DNA of 6,381 nucleotides, from contig JAUHYJ010000221.1 of assembly GCA_030425785.1 (NCBI GenBank), positions 1 to 6,381 of the forward strand. Direction: 5' to 3'. Positions 5,035 through 6,381 of the stretch are shown in pieces. The notes below the pieces were generated by a model that had not been told where the DNA came from, did not search any database, and was given only the letters and a program-made list of their open reading frames with translations. This DNA comes from Acidimicrobiia bacterium (GTDB taxonomy: Bacteria; Actinomycetota; Acidimicrobiia; Acidimicrobiales; Ilumatobacteraceae). The position numbers and the translations under genes were made by a program. The first letter of the stretch is position 1; each line of letters starts with the position of its first letter.

Positions 5035-6381
5035 CGGCGACGCAGCTCGACGCCGGAACCCGTTCCGATTGGTGGCGCTGGTGGATGGCCTATGCGACGG
5101 TCGTCGGGTTCGGGCTCGCGGTCGCCTACATCGCCCGGCAGCGGCTCTCGCAGCCGTTCCTCGGTGTCAGCCTCGCGGTCCTCGCCGTCGTGATCGTGGG
5201 CTGGCTCGTCCAGCCGCGCGCCACGCTGTACGTCATGCTGGCCCTCACAGCGATGAGCGACCAGGTGACGGTCTTCTGGTTCCCGTTCGTCAAGAACCTG
5301 TCGAGCCGCGAGTCGATCTCCTACCTCGCCGACGCAGTGACCGTGAGTCCGCTCGATCTCGTGCTGGCCAGCGGCGCAACGATCTCGCTGCTCCGCCACT
5401 ACTCGCATCACCGGACCCTGTTGGCGGCGAGCCCCATGACCCGGCCGGTGATGGTCTTCACCCTGTTCGTCGTCTACGGCTTCTATCGCGGCCTGTCGTC
5501 CGGCGCCGACCCGCGCATCGTCGTACTGATCGGTCGGCCGATGCTCTACATCGCACTGACGTTCATCATCGTGACGAACGAGTGTCGCGCGCAGCAGCAC
5601 CGCAATCGGGTACTGATCGCCATCATCGTGGGCGTCGTGGTCCAGTCGATGCTGTCGATCAACTACTACAACGGGCTCGACTCGGCCCGTCGGGCCGGCC
5701 TCGCGAGCCTGAACGAGCACGGCTCGTCCCTCGGCCACGGCCTCGTGATCGTGGCGCTCGTGACGGCCGCGGCGTTCGGTTCGCAGCGGTGGTCGCACCG
5801 GCTCGGCCTGGTCGCCGCGATGGTGCCGGTCGGGTACGTCGTGATCATCGGGCAACGGCGCGCCGGGATCGCCGCGCTCGCGGTCGCCGGCGCGGCGACC
5901 GCGGCGCTGATGTTCTGGCGCGAATCGAAGCGCTTCGCCGCGATCGTGCCGATCGTGAGCGTGTTCCTCGCCGGCTACCTCGCCGCGTTCTGGAACTCGA
6001 CCTCGTCGGCCGCGTTCCCCGCGCAGGCGATCAAGAACGTCATCGCGCCCGGGCAGGCGAACGCCGCCGACCGGCAGTCCGACCTCTATCGGCAGATGGA
6101 GACGTGGGACCTCAACTTCACGATCCGGTCGAACCCGCTGCGCGGGATCGGGATCGGTCAGCCGTTCCTGCGACCGATCCCGCTGCCGAATCTCGACTTC
6201 TTCGAGCTGAACGCGTACCAGCCCCACAACCAGGTGCTGTGGGTGTGGATCGCGCTGGGGTTCGGCGTCGCGGGCGCCACCACGGGTCAGGCAGGTTTCG
6301 CGATCGCCGCCGCGATCATCCTCGCCGCTCTCGTGCGCCTCGGCGTTCGATCCGAGCGCGTCACCGTCACCGTCTACCGCG
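5031..6381 (+). CDS. O-antigen ligase/Wzy-like polysaccharide polymerase, 3' end cut by window
   Basis: 450 residues are visible and the frame is still open at the window edge. It is a polytopic membrane protein of the WaaL/Wzy superfamily, which joins lipid-linked glycans outside the cytoplasmic membrane; next to a Wzz-like gene, polymerase is the better guess. Likely membrane helices lie near 21-36, 43-61, 106-122, 138-153, 168-182, 193-211, 235-250, 257-273, 278-294, 304-320, 401-416 and 419-437. The stretch GQRRAGIAAL (274-283) matches the superfamily's basic [SR]RxG segment. A large external loop (about 321-400) contains ADRQSDLYRQMETWDLNF (346-363), NPLRGIGIGQPF (368-379; the usual PlxGvGxg motif) and YQPHNQVLWVWIALG (396-410), with the conserved His399-Asn400 pair. 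The GTG start overlaps the small protein's stop (GTGA) and has only a weak GGGTGG ahead, so translational coupling is likely; ATG 5085 is a less likely alternative. The N-terminus is Trp-rich (DWWRWW, 13-18). Confidence 0.9.
   Translation, partial: MTATQLDAGTRSDWWRWWMAYATVVGFGLAVAYIARQRLSQPFLGVSLAVLAVVIVGWLVQPRATLYVMLALTAMSDQVTVFWFPFVKNLSSRESISYLADAVTVSPLDLVLASGATISLLRHYSHHRTLLAASPMTRPVMVFTLFVVYGFYRGLSSGADPRIVVLIGRPMLYIALTFIIVTNECRAQQHRNRVLIAIIVGVVVQSMLSINYYNGLDSARRAGLASLNEHGSSLGHGLVIVALVTAAAFGSQRWSHRLGLVAAMVPVGYVVIIGQRRAGIAALAVAGAATAALMFWRESKRFAAIVPIVSVFLAGYLAAFWNSTSSAAFPAQAIKNVIAPGQANAADRQSDLYRQMETWDLNFTIRSNPLRGIGIGQPFLRPIPLPNLDFFELNAYQPHNQVLWVWIALGFGVAGATTGQAGFAIAAAIILAALVRLGVRSERVTVTVYR

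Noticed and set aside
4554..6227. Open reading frame of 557 codons on the minus strand opposite the BY-kinase-like, small and Wzy-like genes
   Set aside because: Its product is Arg/Asp/His-rich low-complexity sequence with no motif, and the plus strand carries clear protein families through the same bases. Long antisense frames are expected from the extreme G/C third-position bias.

Overview
The window is very GC-rich, with strong G/C third-position bias, long spurious antisense frames and frequent CGATCG-type words. This fits a high-GC actinobacterium. An Ilumatobacter-like member of the Acidimicrobiia is my best guess, from gene style and order only; no marker gene is present. I see no tRNA, rRNA, CRISPR array, transposase or integrase.

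The content is part of an exopolysaccharide/capsule (Wzx/Wzy-type) biosynthesis locus. On the minus strand, 28-603 encodes a left-handed beta-helix (hexapeptide-repeat) acyltransferase. A 51-bp divergent gap separates it from a plus-strand pair: a membrane family-2 glycosyltransferase (655-1857), overlapping by 4 bp (ATGA) a WecG/TagA/CpsF-type glycosyltransferase (1854-2924) that carries an unusual C-terminal domain of about 100 residues. A 157-bp gap (2925-3081) holds a small inverted repeat just after the stop codon and a probable promoter directly before the next gene. A second plus-strand unit follows: a Wzz/CpsC-like chain-length protein (3082-4140), a CpsD/BY-kinase-like P-loop protein (4137-4868, ATGA overlap), a 48-residue two-helix membrane protein (4888-5034) and an O-antigen ligase/Wzy-like polymerase (from 5031, GTGA overlap, cut by the window end).

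Inferred teamwork: the two glycosyltransferases extend a lipid-linked repeat unit, the acyltransferase decorates a sugar, the Wzy-like protein polymerises units outside the membrane, and the Wzz-like protein with its cytoplasmic partner sets chain length. No initiating phosphoglycosyltransferase or flippase is in view.

Three points stand out. The BY-kinase-like protein has lost the P-loop lysine, the second Walker A' acidic residue, a key arginine of the oligomerisation motif and the C-terminal tyrosine cluster, so it looks like a pseudokinase. A 48-residue membrane hairpin protein sits between it and the polymerase, with a good ribosome-binding site and a coupled stop/start. All three transcript-leading genes have a TANNNT box 6-8 nt before the start codon and no clear Shine-Dalgarno sequence, suggesting leaderless mRNAs, while three of the four internal genes have a clear Shine-Dalgarno sequence.
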